From the NCBI GenBank assembly GCA_022495995.1, contig JAFEMH010000340.1:614501-678500 (forward strand): DNA of 64,000 bases, given 5' to 3'. Positions 33,591 through 44,049 of the stretch are shown here, piece after piece. The first letter of the stretch is position 1; each line of letters begins with the position of its first letter. The position numbers and the translations under genes were made by a program. Under the pieces are notes generated by a model. It had not been told where the DNA came from and searched no databases. It saw only the letters and a list, made by a program, of their open reading frames with translations. Source of the DNA: Adenophora triphylla var. japonica. Lineage: Eukaryota; Streptophyta; Magnoliopsida; Asterales; Campanulaceae.

Positions 33591-34010
33591 ATGAAGATTT
33601 GCCAAGAGATGTCTCCCAACACAATGAAGCTTTGTACATCACTATTCGGCTCAACACCATGTCACTCCACTGGGGTATTAGTGGACAATGGATCATCGGT
33701 AAACGTCCTTCCCTCGGCATGATGAGGGCCCTCACGCATAAATGAAAGGTGCGTGATCCCATCTACCCTGGGACTGCCAAAGCCTACGACGGTTCGTCTC
33801 GTCCCATTCAGGGGCGGTGACTCTGGAACTGCAGTACGAAACCCAAATGGTGCCCGCAAAGTTCCATGTAATGGATATCCCCTCAGAGTTCACGCCACCA
33901 CTAGGGCGCCCTTGGTTGCATCACATGAAAGCCATAGCCTCCACTCTCCACCAATGCGTCAAATTCATCAACGGCAGAGACCTTGAAGTCATAAGGGGTG
34001 ACAGGTTTCC
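33591..34010 (+). pseudogene. Retropepsin-type protease of the Tat/Ogre-like element
   Basis: DLPRDVSQHNEALYITI (33600-33650) leads into the active-site region VDNGSSVNVLPS (about 33684; Tat proteases commonly have D-x-G-S-S-x-N). The fold end follows: LELQYETQMVPAKFHVMDIP and LGRPWLHHMKAIASTLHQ (33900-33960). A stop and frameshifts follow the active site. Confidence 0.8.
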
Positions 34011-35119
34011 TCATAGGGAACGAAGGCGAAACAATAGCCAAGAATGCCCACGGTCAAACAGGGGCTACATCCTTCAAGAGGCAAGTCTCGCCGGCATCCT
34101 TTGGAATCCGGCGATGCCAACTATGTCAACACACTCAAGCGAGCGAGACTCAGAAGAAGTTCGATTCATCAAATTTAATTGTTATTTCCAACACTTGGAG
34201 GCGTCTTTGGAAGGAAACGGCGAACACCGCCATGATACGAGCACACAAGTCTCCGGTCCTCAATCACAGATTTGTCGGCATTCGCAAACCCATTCTTTGG
34301 CCTCGCCGAGCGAGGAGATTTTCATGATAAAAGTCGACAAACACCGACGGACTCGGCTCGAATCTATGAACGTCGTGTGGGACGTCCTCCTTCTTGAACT
34401 ACCGCCAAGCCTTTCCGCTCGAGTATGGGACATGAGATTTTTCTAGCGGCACACCGAGACGCAATGCGTCCTTACATACGGATTGAGCGGTCGAGATTGT
34501 GGCGAAACGGAAATCCCGGGATTGAGGAAGATCCCTACATCCACATGCTCGGCTTTCGGGATGCCAAACACAATTGATTACGGTTCGGACAAAGAGATGA
34601 TAGCAACGGCGAAGAGGGAGCACGAGAGACCATGCCTTTCCCGAGTTGTGAAGCCACCGGCGACGATGCCGCTAAAGAATTGGGAAACTCTCTCGGGCCC
34701 GTCCGCGACCAAAGAGGAAATGATCACCAAGCTTGGATTGGTCCCCGATCCTTTCGTGTCAACCTTTGTAAAGTCCTCAGGAGTCTCTCATTGTTGAGTT
34801 CGAGTCTCTCGAGTCGTCCGATGGCCTTACGCACGAAGACTACGAAATTGTAGCCAATCGTTGTATTCCCTTCGTCTTGATGAAATGATGAACCTTTACG
34901 AGTATCCCTTAATTGCCACTTTAACTAATGATGAATTAACTAATAATCTAAAAACAGTTAATAACGATTCACTAGATGAAGAAGCGGACACATTAAATGA
35001 ACAATATATCAAAGAAATCTTTAAGCGGGTTGTCAGGAAGAGGAAAATCGAGCCCCAGCTGCCGAAGAGATTTTGACAAGTGTGAATTGGGAGCTGCGGA
35101 AGAGCCTAAAGAGACTTGA
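34011..35119 (+). pseudogene. Protease-to-reverse-transcriptase linker of the Tat/Ogre-like element
   Basis: About 1.1 kb of broken frames with no named domain. In Ogre-type elements this interval can include an intron, but no clear donor/acceptor pair could be chosen. Bases 34860-35075 are more AT-rich than the surroundings and hold an open stretch with EEADTLNEQYIKEIFKR. Confidence 0.5.
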
Positions 35120-36250
35120 TTGGTAGTTTCTTCGAAGGGAGAAAGGGATGCCCTAATTGAGCTGCTAAAAGAATTCGTGGATGTGTTCGCATGGTCCTAT
35201 AAAGATATGCCGGGCCTCGATCCTTCCATAGTTGAGCACCGAATACCGCTCGACCCGGAAGTCAAGCCGGTAAAGCGAAGCTAAGAAGAATTAAGCCCGA
35301 ATGGTCCCTACAAGTGAAAGAGGAGATAGAAAAGATGCTCGGGCGGGGTTCATCGGGGTCATTGAATACCCTACATGGCTTTCCAACATAGTAACGGTAA
35401 CGAAGGCCAACGGAAAGATCCGGTCTTTGCGTAGACTTCGAGAGACTTGAACAAAGCCGGTCAAAGACGATTTCCCCACACGAACATCGACATTTTGGTA
35501 GATTCCACGGCCAACCATGAAGTCAAATCCTTCGTCGACGGTTTTGCAGGCTACAACCAAATCAAAATGGCGAGAAGAAGATCAAGCCAAAACGGCCTTC
35601 ACAACCCCTTGGGGCACCTGCGCTACACGGTCATGCCATTCGGACTAAAGAATCTTTGGGGCTACGTACCAAAGGGCGGCTACGGCTGTTCCATGACATG
35701 ATCCACAAAGAAATTGAGGTCTATGTGGACGACATGATAATACATTCCGAGGAAGGATCGAGATGGCCAGCACTTTGTTGATTTGAGAAAATTCTTCGGC
35801 CGCCTCAGAGACCATGGCATGAGGCCGAATCCGGCCAAGTGCACCTTCGGTGTAAGACGAGGTAAGGTGCTAGGATATATGGTGACGAACGGGGAATCGA
35901 AGTAGATCCCCGAGAAAATCAAGGCGATAGTTGAAATGAAGCCACCAGGACAACGACAAGTGAAATCCTTCGTGGGAAGCGCAATACATAAGCCGCTTTG
36001 TAAATCGGCTGACCTCGATCTGCGAGCCGATCTTCAAGTTGATGAAGAAAAATGCCTACACGGAATGGACCCCGAGAATGTCGGCTTGCCTTTGAGCAGA
36101 TCAAGGCATACCTTGTGAATCCCCGATTCTCTCGCCCACCACATCGGCAAAAGCCACTCTTGCTATATCTAAGCATCACACGGATACGGCAATTGGGGCT
36201 ATGCTAGCTCAAGAGAAGAAAGATTCCAAAGTCGAAACGCCATCTATTTC
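35120..36250 (+). pseudogene. Reverse transcriptase of the Tat/Ogre-like element
   Basis: Starts with LIELLKEFVDVFAWSYKDMPG and VEHRIPLDPEVKPVK. Then EEIEKM, IEYPTWLSNIVTV, KSFVDGFAGYNQIKM (first catalytic Asp region) and YTVMPFGLKN. The key motif EVYVDDMIIHSEE is at about 35720-35760 and keeps Y-V-D-D. A thumb-like region (DPEKIKAIVEMKPP, about 35905-35945) follows. At least six frameshifts or stops are present, some looking like one- or two-base losses inside short repeated words. Confidence 0.85.
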
Positions 36251-36831
36251 GTAGCGTAAAGCTCCAAGGAAGCGAACTCAATTACTGCAGCTTGCGAGAA
36301 GACTTGCGCGAGGTTTGGTGCAGGTAGTGGGAAAGTTGAAACACTACATGCGGTCTCACCCGATACATCTTGTCTCAAGGATAGACCCCATCAAATATAC
36401 ATTCGACAAGCCTTCCATCTCCATGAGGTTGGCAAAATGGTCGTTCTTTTTGGCCGAATATGACATCACTTATGTTTCAAGGAAATCTGTAAAAGGACGC
36501 ATAATGGCGAGAACATTTGGCCGATTTCCCAGTGATGAGTCAGGGACACTGAACCTCAATTTCCCGATGATGGAATCTTCGCTCTAGAAGGAGAAAATCG
36601 GCGGCAACTCTTCTTCGACGGGCGTCAAACAAAAGGGGAACGGGATAGGAATGCTTACAGTCGATCCCTGCGACGAACACGCCCCATGCTTGATGGCCGA
36701 ACCGAAGTCACCAACAATGCTGCTGAATATGAAGCTTGCATAGCCGGGTTGGAAGCCGCCCTTGAAAGAAATATCAAGGAATTGGAGGTGTATGGTGACT
36801 CTGCCCTCATCATCAATCGGGTCTCTAACAA
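36251..36831 (+). pseudogene. RNase H and second (archaeal-type) RNase H of the Tat/Ogre-like element
   Basis: The first RNase H is poorly kept (tail: KLKHYMRSHPIHLVSRIDPIKY, SMRLAKWSFFLAEYDITYV, 36320-36480). The second begins near 36585 with FFDG (catalytic Asp), then NNAAEYEACIAGLEAAL (catalytic Glu, 36710-36765) and KELEVYGDSALIINRVSNKW (catalytic Asp, 36775-36835). A second RNase H before integrase is diagnostic for the Tat lineage. Its end runs into the integrase frame. Confidence 0.85.
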
Positions 36832-38352
36832 ATGGAAGACCGTGGATCCGGGTCTCTGAAATATCACACTTACATGGAAGAGCTAGTAACTCAATTCAAG
36901 GAGATCGGCTTTCATTACTTGCCCGGGGATCGCAACAGTTTGCGGATGCTCGCAACGCTAGCCTCTCTCGTTGAAATACCCGAAGGAAAGTCCGTCAAAC
37001 CATTCGTAGTCGGTAGAAGAGAAAATCCCGCTTATTGCTTTGAAATCGAAGCGAGGAAGCGAGCCGACGATGATCCCACTGGTACACTCGGATCTACCAA
37101 GGTACTGAAGGATGGCGAGGCCTCTTTCAAAAGTGAAGATGGGGAATATAAAGAAGGAATCAAAGCGAAAAGTCTCTCGGCCACAGAAGCGGCTCGCCTC
37201 CCATTATGTTCTTTTGGGAAATATGCTATACAAGAAGCGTTATCAAGGCCCCCTCCTGCGATGTATCGGCAAACAAGAGGCTACCGAACTCATGAAAGAA
37301 ATACATGGTGGTACCTGCGGCCCTCACATGAATGCTCGAGCTCTGATGCAAATCATGCGAGAATGGGGTACTTTTGGATCTCCATGGAAACCGACTGCAT
37401 CCAGTTCGTCAAAAGCTGCGACAAATGCCAGCGATACTCCAATCTTAATCACTTGCCTCCTCACGAGTTATACTGCATGACAACCCCTTGGCCTTTCGTC
37501 ACTTGGGGAATTGATGTCATAGGCAAAATCACGCCATCAGGCAGTAACGGCCACGAATTCGTCCTGGTAGCTGTGGATTATTTCACCAAGTGGGTTGAAG
37601 CCAAGTCCTACAAAATCCTCAACTCAAAGAAAGTTGCCCTCTTCATCAAAGAGAACATCATATGCAGATACGGGTTGCCAGCCGAAATCATTTCAGATAA
37701 TGGATCCCACTTCGAAGGGGAATGTGAAAAACTGCTGGCAGAATTCCGAATAACCCGTCACAAGTCATCTCCTTACAGGCCCCAAACCAACGGAGCCGTT
37801 GAGGCAGCAAACAAGACTCTGGAAAATATCATCCGGAAAATGGCTGTCCAAGGCAGAGATTGGCCCGAGAAGTTACACCTGGCACTCTGGGGCTACAGAA
37901 CATCAGTCAGAACGGCAACTGGGGAAACACCGTTTGCCCTCACATACGGAATGGAAGCCGTACTCCCAATCGAGCTAGAGATCCCCTCGCTCCGTATACT
38001 GCTGGAAAGCCAGATCAACGAGGTCGAATGGCTCCAGAGTCGCCATGATGAATTGGCCCTACTAGATGAACGCCGACTGAAGGCCATGGAACACATCCGA
38101 GCCTACCAAGGAAGAATGGCCAGAGCCTTCGACAAGAAAGTAAAGCATCGGGAGATCCGAGAAGGTGATCTCGTTTTGAAAGAAAAGCCCCCAGTCCGTA
38201 TCAACCCCCTCGGCAAATGGGAGCCTGTATGGGTCGGGCCATATGTCGTCCAGAAGATCTTCTCCGGAGGAGCCATGCAACTTGCAGACCTCGACGGGAA
38301 TCCCTTTGTACACCCAGTGAATGGTGACAAGCTGCGCAGATACTACGCGTAA
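36832..38352 (+). CDS. Integrase (open frame, frameshifted near its N terminus) of the Tat/Ogre-like element
   Basis: One open frame of 506 codons ends at TAA 38350-38352. It starts inside the second RNase H (HTYMEELVTQFKEIGFHYLPG). The correct frame is lost between about 37100 and 37370: the His pair of the HHCC zinc finger (EIHGGTCGPHMNARALM) lies in another frame at about 37298-37340, while the Cys pair (SCDKCQRYSN) is back in this frame at 37410. The catalytic core is complete: WGIDVIG (D), IISDNGSHF (D) and NGAVEAANKTLENII (E). The C terminus has the basic GDLVLKEKPP and GKWEPVWVGPYVVQKIF, typical of Gypsy integrase tails. The true polyprotein start is far upstream; the methionine at 36832 is only the first ATG. 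The core may be intact but the protein as encoded is not. Confidence 0.85.
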   Translation: MEDRGSGSLKYHTYMEELVTQFKEIGFHYLPGDRNSLRMLATLASLVEIPEGKSVKPFVVGRRENPAYCFEIEARKRADDDPTGTLGSTKVLKDGEASFKSEDGEYKEGIKAKSLSATEAARLPLCSFGKYAIQEALSRPPPAMYRQTRGYRTHERNTWWYLRPSHECSSSDANHARMGYFWISMETDCIQFVKSCDKCQRYSNLNHLPPHELYCMTTPWPFVTWGIDVIGKITPSGSNGHEFVLVAVDYFTKWVEAKSYKILNSKKVALFIKENIICRYGLPAEIISDNGSHFEGECEKLLAEFRITRHKSSPYRPQTNGAVEAANKTLENIIRKMAVQGRDWPEKLHLALWGYRTSVRTATGETPFALTYGMEAVLPIELEIPSLRILLESQINEVEWLQSRHDELALLDERRLKAMEHIRAYQGRMARAFDKKVKHREIREGDLVLKEKPPVRINPLGKWEPVWVGPYVVQKIFSGGAMQLADLDGNPFVHPVNGDKLRRYYA

Positions 38353-38640
38353 AAAAAAAAAAACAACAAAAAAAAAAAAAAAAACAAAAAAAAAACAAAA
38401 AAACAACAACAAAAAAAAAGAGTGCTAAAAGAGTAATACCCAACTAGGTTGAAAACCCGAAAAGGGCGGCCTAGGTAAAAAACAGGGTTGCACCAAAAAA
38501 ACAAAACAAAAACAAAAAAAAAAAAAGTGCTAAAAGAGTAATACCCAACTAGGTTAGAAACCCGAAAAGGGCGGCCTAGGTAAAAAACAAAAAAAAAAAC
38601 ACAAAGAAAAAAACAAAGAAAAAAAAGAGTTCACCAGGTT
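38353..38640 (+). repeat. A-rich tracts and two copies of a 105-bp repeat after pol
   Basis: Runs of A with scattered C (38353-38420, 38500-38530 and 38588-38625) alternate with two copies of a unit containing GTGCTAAAAGAGTAATACCC and GGGCGGCCTAGGTAAAAAAC (starting at about 38422 and 38527). Confidence 0.85.
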
Positions 38641-38931
38641 GAACTACGAAGACCTGAGCTCCTCAAAATGAGGGGAACGTAGGCAGCCGGAAACGGTTCG
38701 GTCTAAAGCACAAATAAAAGCCATACTTTGGCATCAATACAATTGATCAGACCATGAAAGCGTCTCGAAAAACTCTAAAGCAATTCAAATATTCATTACA
38801 AGTTAAAAGCTCTTTGATGAGTCTAAGCCCGATTCATTCCTACAACTGGCAACCTGCTAAAAGAAACTAAGATACATAATCAAACTAATGTGTCTGCCAT
38901 GACAAGAAAGGGATACTCGGAAACCTCAGAG
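38641..38931. other. Junction between pol and first antisense ORF; no gene
   Basis: Contains 'ggggaacgtaggcagccgg' (38670-38695), a GTAGGCAGCC word repeated in similar form at 44830 and 45310. Probably 3' UTR of both the sense transcript and the antisense ORF. Confidence 0.5.
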
Positions 38932-40434
38932 TCACTCCAAGCCACTCGTACTGGCCTCTCCCCTCTTCTTCCCCCTTCGAGTCTTCTTCTTCTGAACCGG
39001 AAAAATGTCGGTACTCCTCCTACCAAGCTCTGGTATAGGAACAGGATCTATCAAACCAGCCTCTGTCAGGGCCTTAGTAGCCCTAGCGTCATCCCTCATC
39101 TCCTGTAACCTAGCTGGTAGCATAGGAGCCCTCCTCTCCTGTCTCTTGACGTAAGCCTCATAGTCGGTCACAGCGTCTCCGCTCCTGTCATGAGGGTTGG
39201 CCCTCGCCTCGGCCCTCCTCCTCTCAGAAACAGTCAGGTCCTCCGCACCCACAATGGCCTCACGCCGTCTCAAAATAGCCACCTGAGTCTCTCCCAGATG
39301 CCTCTCATACCAATCCAGGTACCAAGTGGTCAAGAACACCGGTCTCGGACGCCTGAGAATGACCCGAGGAGGAAAGGCATCATATCTCCATGCTCGGGAA
39401 AGAAATGGAAACACCGAGGGATCATCCATAGAAACAGGAGCCACCACCCTGGTGGCTACATCATCAAAGCCCTCCAAAGGAACCTGCTCCAAGCCAAACT
39501 GTCTCAGAACTAAAGCCGGAATATAGAAGCTGGACTGAGAAAGCCCCGGAAGCATAACCACATGGGACCCGTCCTGAAGCACTCTGCGAGTCTCCACCCG
39601 CCAACAAGGCACTGACCATCTGATATCTTCTGTCTGGAGACCAGCCATCCAACGCTCCCACGAGCCCTGATCATCAAAATCTACATCAACACCTCTCCTG
39701 GCAAAAGTCCAAGGCCTGATCATATCGGGAGTTTCCCGAAGAACCCCCAAACGCTCCATCAGCCACAGGGTCAAGAGGAACGGGCTGCCCCCGTGCATAT
39801 ACCGCCTTCCGGTAGCTAATCTGTCGAGAGCATGAAAAGTCTCCCCAAGAATCAAAGGAACGACATCTCTGCCCAGGCGACAGTGAACGACAACATCCAG
39901 CAGAGACCGATGGCAGATCCCAAAGGAATAGACCATGAACAGGGTGCCAAACATACAAAGTGCAAAGGCATCCCAATAGGCATCATCCACCAAGCCTAGG
40001 CCCCTAAATCTGTCGGGAAGACCGGAAATATCGAAATGATCGGGACCGCGGATCATACCTTGCGCTTCCTCCGGGGAAAGATGAAGGAGGACGCACAATC
40101 TGTCAGCAAAAGAAGCCCCTCCGGGCAAAGGGACCGCTATCTCTTCCACCTCCGGACCTCCAAGCAAGGCCCGAAATTCTTCCACAGTCGGAACAATCTC
40201 GTTGAAGGAAAGGCAAAAGACATGCCTTCTAGTATCCCAAAACGAAGAAGAAGCTCTTAAGAGGTCATAATCCGGAACCAATTCTTTGAGAGACCACAAG
40301 CATCGTATCTTGTACCTTTCTTCAAAGAAGGACCTCCTCTCGTGCATAATCTCCCTACACCACTCCTTGAACTTTTCAAAGAACAACATTTGCCTTTCTT
40401 TGGACAATTTTGGAGAATTTTTGGCCATTTCCAT
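38932..40434 (-). CDS. Antisense ORF 1 of the Tat/Ogre-like element, DUF7745-like, intact
   Basis: Open for 500 codons on the strand opposite to pol. I chose the start at 40434 (MEMAKNSPKLSKERQ) because the frame upstream to 40608 is T-rich leader-like sequence. Motifs: VPTVEEFRALLGGPEV near residue 75, a long hydrophobic middle (FALCMFGTLFMVYSFGI), PCWRVETRRVL, then LPGLSQSSFYIPALVLRQFG, which resembles the plant DUF7745 retroelement domain. The C terminus is basic (KKKTRRGKKRG), possibly a nuclear signal. Antisense ORFs between integrase and the 3' LTR are known in Tat elements; their function is unknown. The total absence of stops is striking beside the broken gag and reverse transcriptase. 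Confidence 0.82.
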   Translation of the reverse strand: MEMAKNSPKLSKERQMLFFEKFKEWCREIMHERRSFFEERYKIRCLWSLKELVPDYDLLRASSSFWDTRRHVFCLSFNEIVPTVEEFRALLGGPEVEEIAVPLPGGASFADRLCVLLHLSPEEAQGMIRGPDHFDISGLPDRFRGLGLVDDAYWDAFALCMFGTLFMVYSFGICHRSLLDVVVHCRLGRDVVPLILGETFHALDRLATGRRYMHGGSPFLLTLWLMERLGVLRETPDMIRPWTFARRGVDVDFDDQGSWERWMAGLQTEDIRWSVPCWRVETRRVLQDGSHVVMLPGLSQSSFYIPALVLRQFGLEQVPLEGFDDVATRVVAPVSMDDPSVFPFLSRAWRYDAFPPRVILRRPRPVFLTTWYLDWYERHLGETQVAILRRREAIVGAEDLTVSERRRAEARANPHDRSGDAVTDYEAYVKRQERRAPMLPARLQEMRDDARATKALTEAGLIDPVPIPELGRRSTDIFPVQKKKTRRGKKRGEASTSGLE

Positions 40435-40528
40435 GGTTTTTCTCTCTTTCTCCCCGAAAATGGCTGTTTGGACTGGAGGTTGAAGAGGATATTTGAATTT
40501 GAAATAAAGCAAGACCAGGTCTGGACCA

Positions 40529-40571
40529 AAATTAAAGGACACTGTCAGATGCAGGATTCCTCCGCGCGGAT
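40529..40571 (-). promoter_or_regulatory. Putative promoter of antisense ORF 1
   Basis: Palindrome core TCCGCGCGGA (40561-40570). On the minus strand it is followed about 25 bp later by TTTAATTTT (40529-40537), and the chosen ATG is about 95 bp further on. Same layout as the LTR promoter. Confidence 0.45.
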
Positions 40572-40608
40572 GGGATTGCTTTCCCAGAAAAAATTCTGCA
40601 CGATCCAA

Positions 40609-40904
40609 GTGCTACACCAAAAGAGGAATATTTCGTCCCGGTTGCTCGAAACACATGCAAAAATCTCCCCAAACCAGTCCATATACCAAACACCCTTGCA
40701 AAAAAAAAAACCAAGGCTCATGCAACACTGCATTCATATTGCATTGCATTCATAAAATAAAATCCTAAATCATTACATTCCAAAAAAAAGAAGAGAGAGA
40801 GTGTGCATAAAAAAAAAAACAAACAAACATAAATAAAATCCTAAATTATTACATCCAAAAAAAAAAAAAATGTGCATAATCTGTACAAATCTAAATCAAA
40901 AAAA
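40609..40904. other. Spacer between antisense ORFs; A-rich
   Basis: Homopolymer A runs (40690, 40785, 40815, 40858 and 40900) and repeated 'cattgcattcataaaataaaatcctaaa(t)' words. No gene. Confidence 0.7.
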
Positions 40905-43764
40905 AAAATCAATCGGAGTCTCCGGCGCAGATGTCTCCCCGGCCCCTCTTGCGACTCGGGCCGCCTCCTCGGGAGCCACGAAAATCTCGGGCTCGAATCG
41001 TCCTCATCTCCGTAGAGAGGCTCATCGGGACCAACCGGCACGCTACGATAGGGCAAGCCGAGATCTGCGAAAAGTCGTATCCGAAGGTGAAGGCGTCGGA
41101 CTCACTGCACGTACGAAGACGACCCGCCATGCTTTGCCATACGTGTCCACGCCCGTGTGGATCCCCGAGAATGACGTGATCCGAAGGCGCACCGCGCGAG
41201 GATCAAGGAGAGGAGACAAAGGAGTCTACGAGGAAGTCTACGAGCGAATAGGGAAGCCTCCCGTCCGACGGGCGCCGGCGTGGTCGCCTCGCTCTAGCAC
41301 TGAGGAGCCCCGCAAGCGACCATCCTCTTGATGAATCTCTTGGCCCCGATCACTTGCTTCGTCAGCTTCTCGACGACCACCTCCGAAAACTGCACAAAAG
41401 CAAAAGCGTCAAAAAAAAAGAAGTGATGCTAAAGATGATGAAACAAAAGGAAGAAAAGAAGGGCGAAAAGGTGAAGCCATACCTTCATACCGGACGAGGC
41501 GGAAAGCTCGTGGAAGTCGCTCGGGGTGAGGGATCTGCACCCTCAATCGGACCCCATCTGGATATAGGAAAAATCCGTCAGGGTACCGCGGGATCCCAAG
41601 CCCCTCCCTATCCAAAAACTGAGGCATCCTCGGCCTCCTCAAGACGAATGTCGCATACGGCTCAATCGCCACGAAGTCAGAAGTGCTTGACTGCTCGGTA
41701 ATCATCCCAGTCACGGACCGATCGCTCGGAGTGCATCATATCGGCGGGAGGCTCCACCGGTGTCCTCAAAGGCGAGTTCACGCCATGCTTTGGCGCGTCA
41801 CCCTCTCTCCCGGATAATATGCATCGCGAGTCGGACCCCTCAAAATCCTCCATTGCCTTTGTCCGGATCTCGGCGCCCTTCAGTGCGCTACCTCAAAGCG
41901 ATCCCGGGGAAGAATATCATCCCCTCATCTGTCTCGGCCTCCGTCAAAGGAAGGCAATCCGCGTACACAGAGTCGTACGCCCCACTGGAGCTTATCTTCT
42001 CCCGGGCATGCTTGGACCAAGGCTGCATGGCCGGATACGCCCGGCGTACTCCGCATTGCCGCCACACCGTGACGTGGAAAAACTCCAACGCCCATACTGC
42101 GAAAGGTAAAAATCCAATCAATCCGGTGCAAATAAAAGTGTGTGCTCAAAAGAAGAAAGGAAAGCAAAAAGAGAGCTTATACCTCCAGGGCAAACTCGAA
42201 GCGATCTGAGGAGCTCACGGCCTTCCTGTACCTATCAAGAGCAAAATAAAGCTCTGCCGGCCCGGCCTCTCCCCACGAGACATCTCTCCGGCCGTCTCCA
42301 TGTCCTCCAAGGACCTCGGCAAGGCAAAGACCGCCGTCCCCTCGGCATGTCCAAAGAGCGTGCTCGAGAAAGCAAACCACAAGAAGGCCACGGCAATCGA
42401 TCGGCGCCTATCCTCTCCTCCCGGCCTCATAACTCGCTATGGTCTCCACGATCTTGCCGTAGACCACGGCATACTCCATCCCCATCCCCTTTTTGGGAAT
42501 AGGGGAAAATCCCGAAGAGCACAACGGATCGGCATCGCTGTAGCCATCCCGCCACTCAATGCTTTGCGTCCATTAAAGGGACGGGCCCGTGATCGCGGCA
42601 TAGTCGGAGGGCGTAGTAGCCTCGCCCCGGAAGAAGTGGAAGGTGTGGGTCGCGTCCCACCGGTCTTTGCGCCCGAGCAAACATCGAAGCCCTTGCTCTT
42701 AGGGAACTTGACCGGTCCCCTCGAAGCACTCGACGAACTCCCGAGCCCCGTCTCGACAACAATCTGTCTCGGACTCGGCAAAGCTCCTCGGCCCGCATCA
42801 GGAAGCCGATCCACAAGTCAATCACGAGACTCCACCGATCCTCGAGTCTTCATCTTGTTCGAGTGCTCCGTCACAAAACGGTTTCCGCCACTGTAAAAAA
42901 AAAAAAAGAAAATGTCAAAAAGATTGCATTTGCATTTACATTAAAAAAAAAAAAAAATTCGACGGCATAACGGCATACTGATGAGCATAGCCCCATTTTT
43001 CTCGCATGAAAGAAAACAATTTTCAAAAGTCCCAATGCATTCATCAAAAAAAAAAAAAGATGCATTCCTACGGAAGTAAAAACTCCGTCCCATTTTCAAC
43101 AAAAAAAAATGCATACATGCATATCATCCATCTTACATGCAACGGGAGGAAAAATCCGTCCCACTTTTCAAAAAAAAAAATCCTAAACATACATACATCT
43201 CATGTTGGCAAAATGCCCATTCTTTCCAAACAAAATGCATGCATTGCATCATCATTCATCAATATCAAAATTCAATTTCAAAAAAAATCATCATCATCAT
43301 CAACATGCAATATTCAATTTCAAAAAAAAAAAAAAAAATCACAATTCTTCGAATTTTCACATGTAATTTTCGAATTGAAAAAAAAATGTGGCAAAAATGC
43401 CAATTCTTTTTCCAAGCAAAATGCACATTTTGGGTTACTCATATACTCATTACAACATGCAAAGCATCAAAATCAAAATTCAAAGCCAAGAACATCAATC
43501 ATTCGAACTTTCAAAAAAAATTTAATTCAAAAATCACCCAAAATTCAATTTTCGAACGAGAAATCAACAAAGGGATCAAAGGGTTTCAAAGTATACCGTT
43601 CGAAGATGCGGATCCGAAGCCCAATGTTGCCAAGCATCGGGGTAATGCTCCTCCTCAACCGATTGCGAAAGATTGTAATGCCTCCTCATCCGGACGAGCT
43701 CCAATCGCCTCTCCGCTACCGGGCCACGTCCTTGGCCTTGAAAAGCGCCTTCCCCGTGTTCCAT
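40905..43764 (-). pseudogene. Antisense ORF 2 of the Tat/Ogre-like element, decayed, probably spliced
   Basis: Possible exon 1 is 43764-43597 (MEHGEGAFQGQGRGPVAERR... to SDPHLRT) with donor GTATAC. A 700-bp intron full of A/T homopolymers follows, with acceptor (T)nACAG at about 42893. The downstream part, to about 40905, is broken by many frameshifts. Recognisable pieces on the minus strand are AVWALEFFHVTVWRQCGVRRA, YPAMQPWSKHAREKI and SVYADCLPLTEAETDEG (about 42100-41900), which read like one conserved retroelement domain. Position and strand make this the partner of antisense ORF 1. I cannot name its domain. Confidence 0.6.
42893..43596. repeat. A-rich homopolymer and (CATGCAT) region, likely intron of antisense ORF 2
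   Basis: At least ten poly-A runs of 7-16 bases on the plus strand with frequent 'atgcat' and 'catcat' words. Open frames on the plus strand (Lys-rich) are artefacts of this composition. Confidence 0.7.
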
Positions 43765-43897
43765 TGCTCAAAAAATCGAAGAAATCGGAAGAATTTTGAA
43801 GCTTAAATGGCCAAAAATGGCGGATTTTGCAGTTTTTCCCTCTCTGCTCTCGACAATTTCAAAACTGAATGGGGAAGAAGAAAAGGGCGTTGGCCCT

Positions 43898-43938
43898 AAT
43901 TAATACCCCTGGTTTTCAGTCCCTATCCGCGCGGATAG
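43898..43938 (-). promoter_or_regulatory. Putative promoter of antisense ORF 2
   Basis: A 16-bp perfect palindrome CTATCCGCGCGGATAG (43923-43938). On the minus strand TATTAATTA (43898-43906) follows about 17-20 bp later and the ATG (43764) about 135 bp after that. GCAATCC(C/T)ATCCGCGCGG is shared with the region upstream of antisense ORF 1. Confidence 0.5.
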
Positions 43939-44049
43939 GATTGCAAGGGTCAAAATGACCCTTTTGCCCCTTAAAATTTCAGGACTCTGCAATTCAGTCC
44001 CCAACTTGACAAAGTTAACCAAAGTTAACCAAAGTCAGCCCCTTGTCAA

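Noticed and set aside
36832..37100. ATG at 36832 as a genuine start of an integrase gene
   Set aside because: It lies within the second RNase H of a polyprotein; the upstream frame was lost by indels, so the ATG is incidental.
43006..43806. Lys-rich plus-strand open frame of 266 codons
   Set aside because: Caused by A-homopolymers in the probable intron of antisense ORF 2; the plausible exon lies on the other strand.
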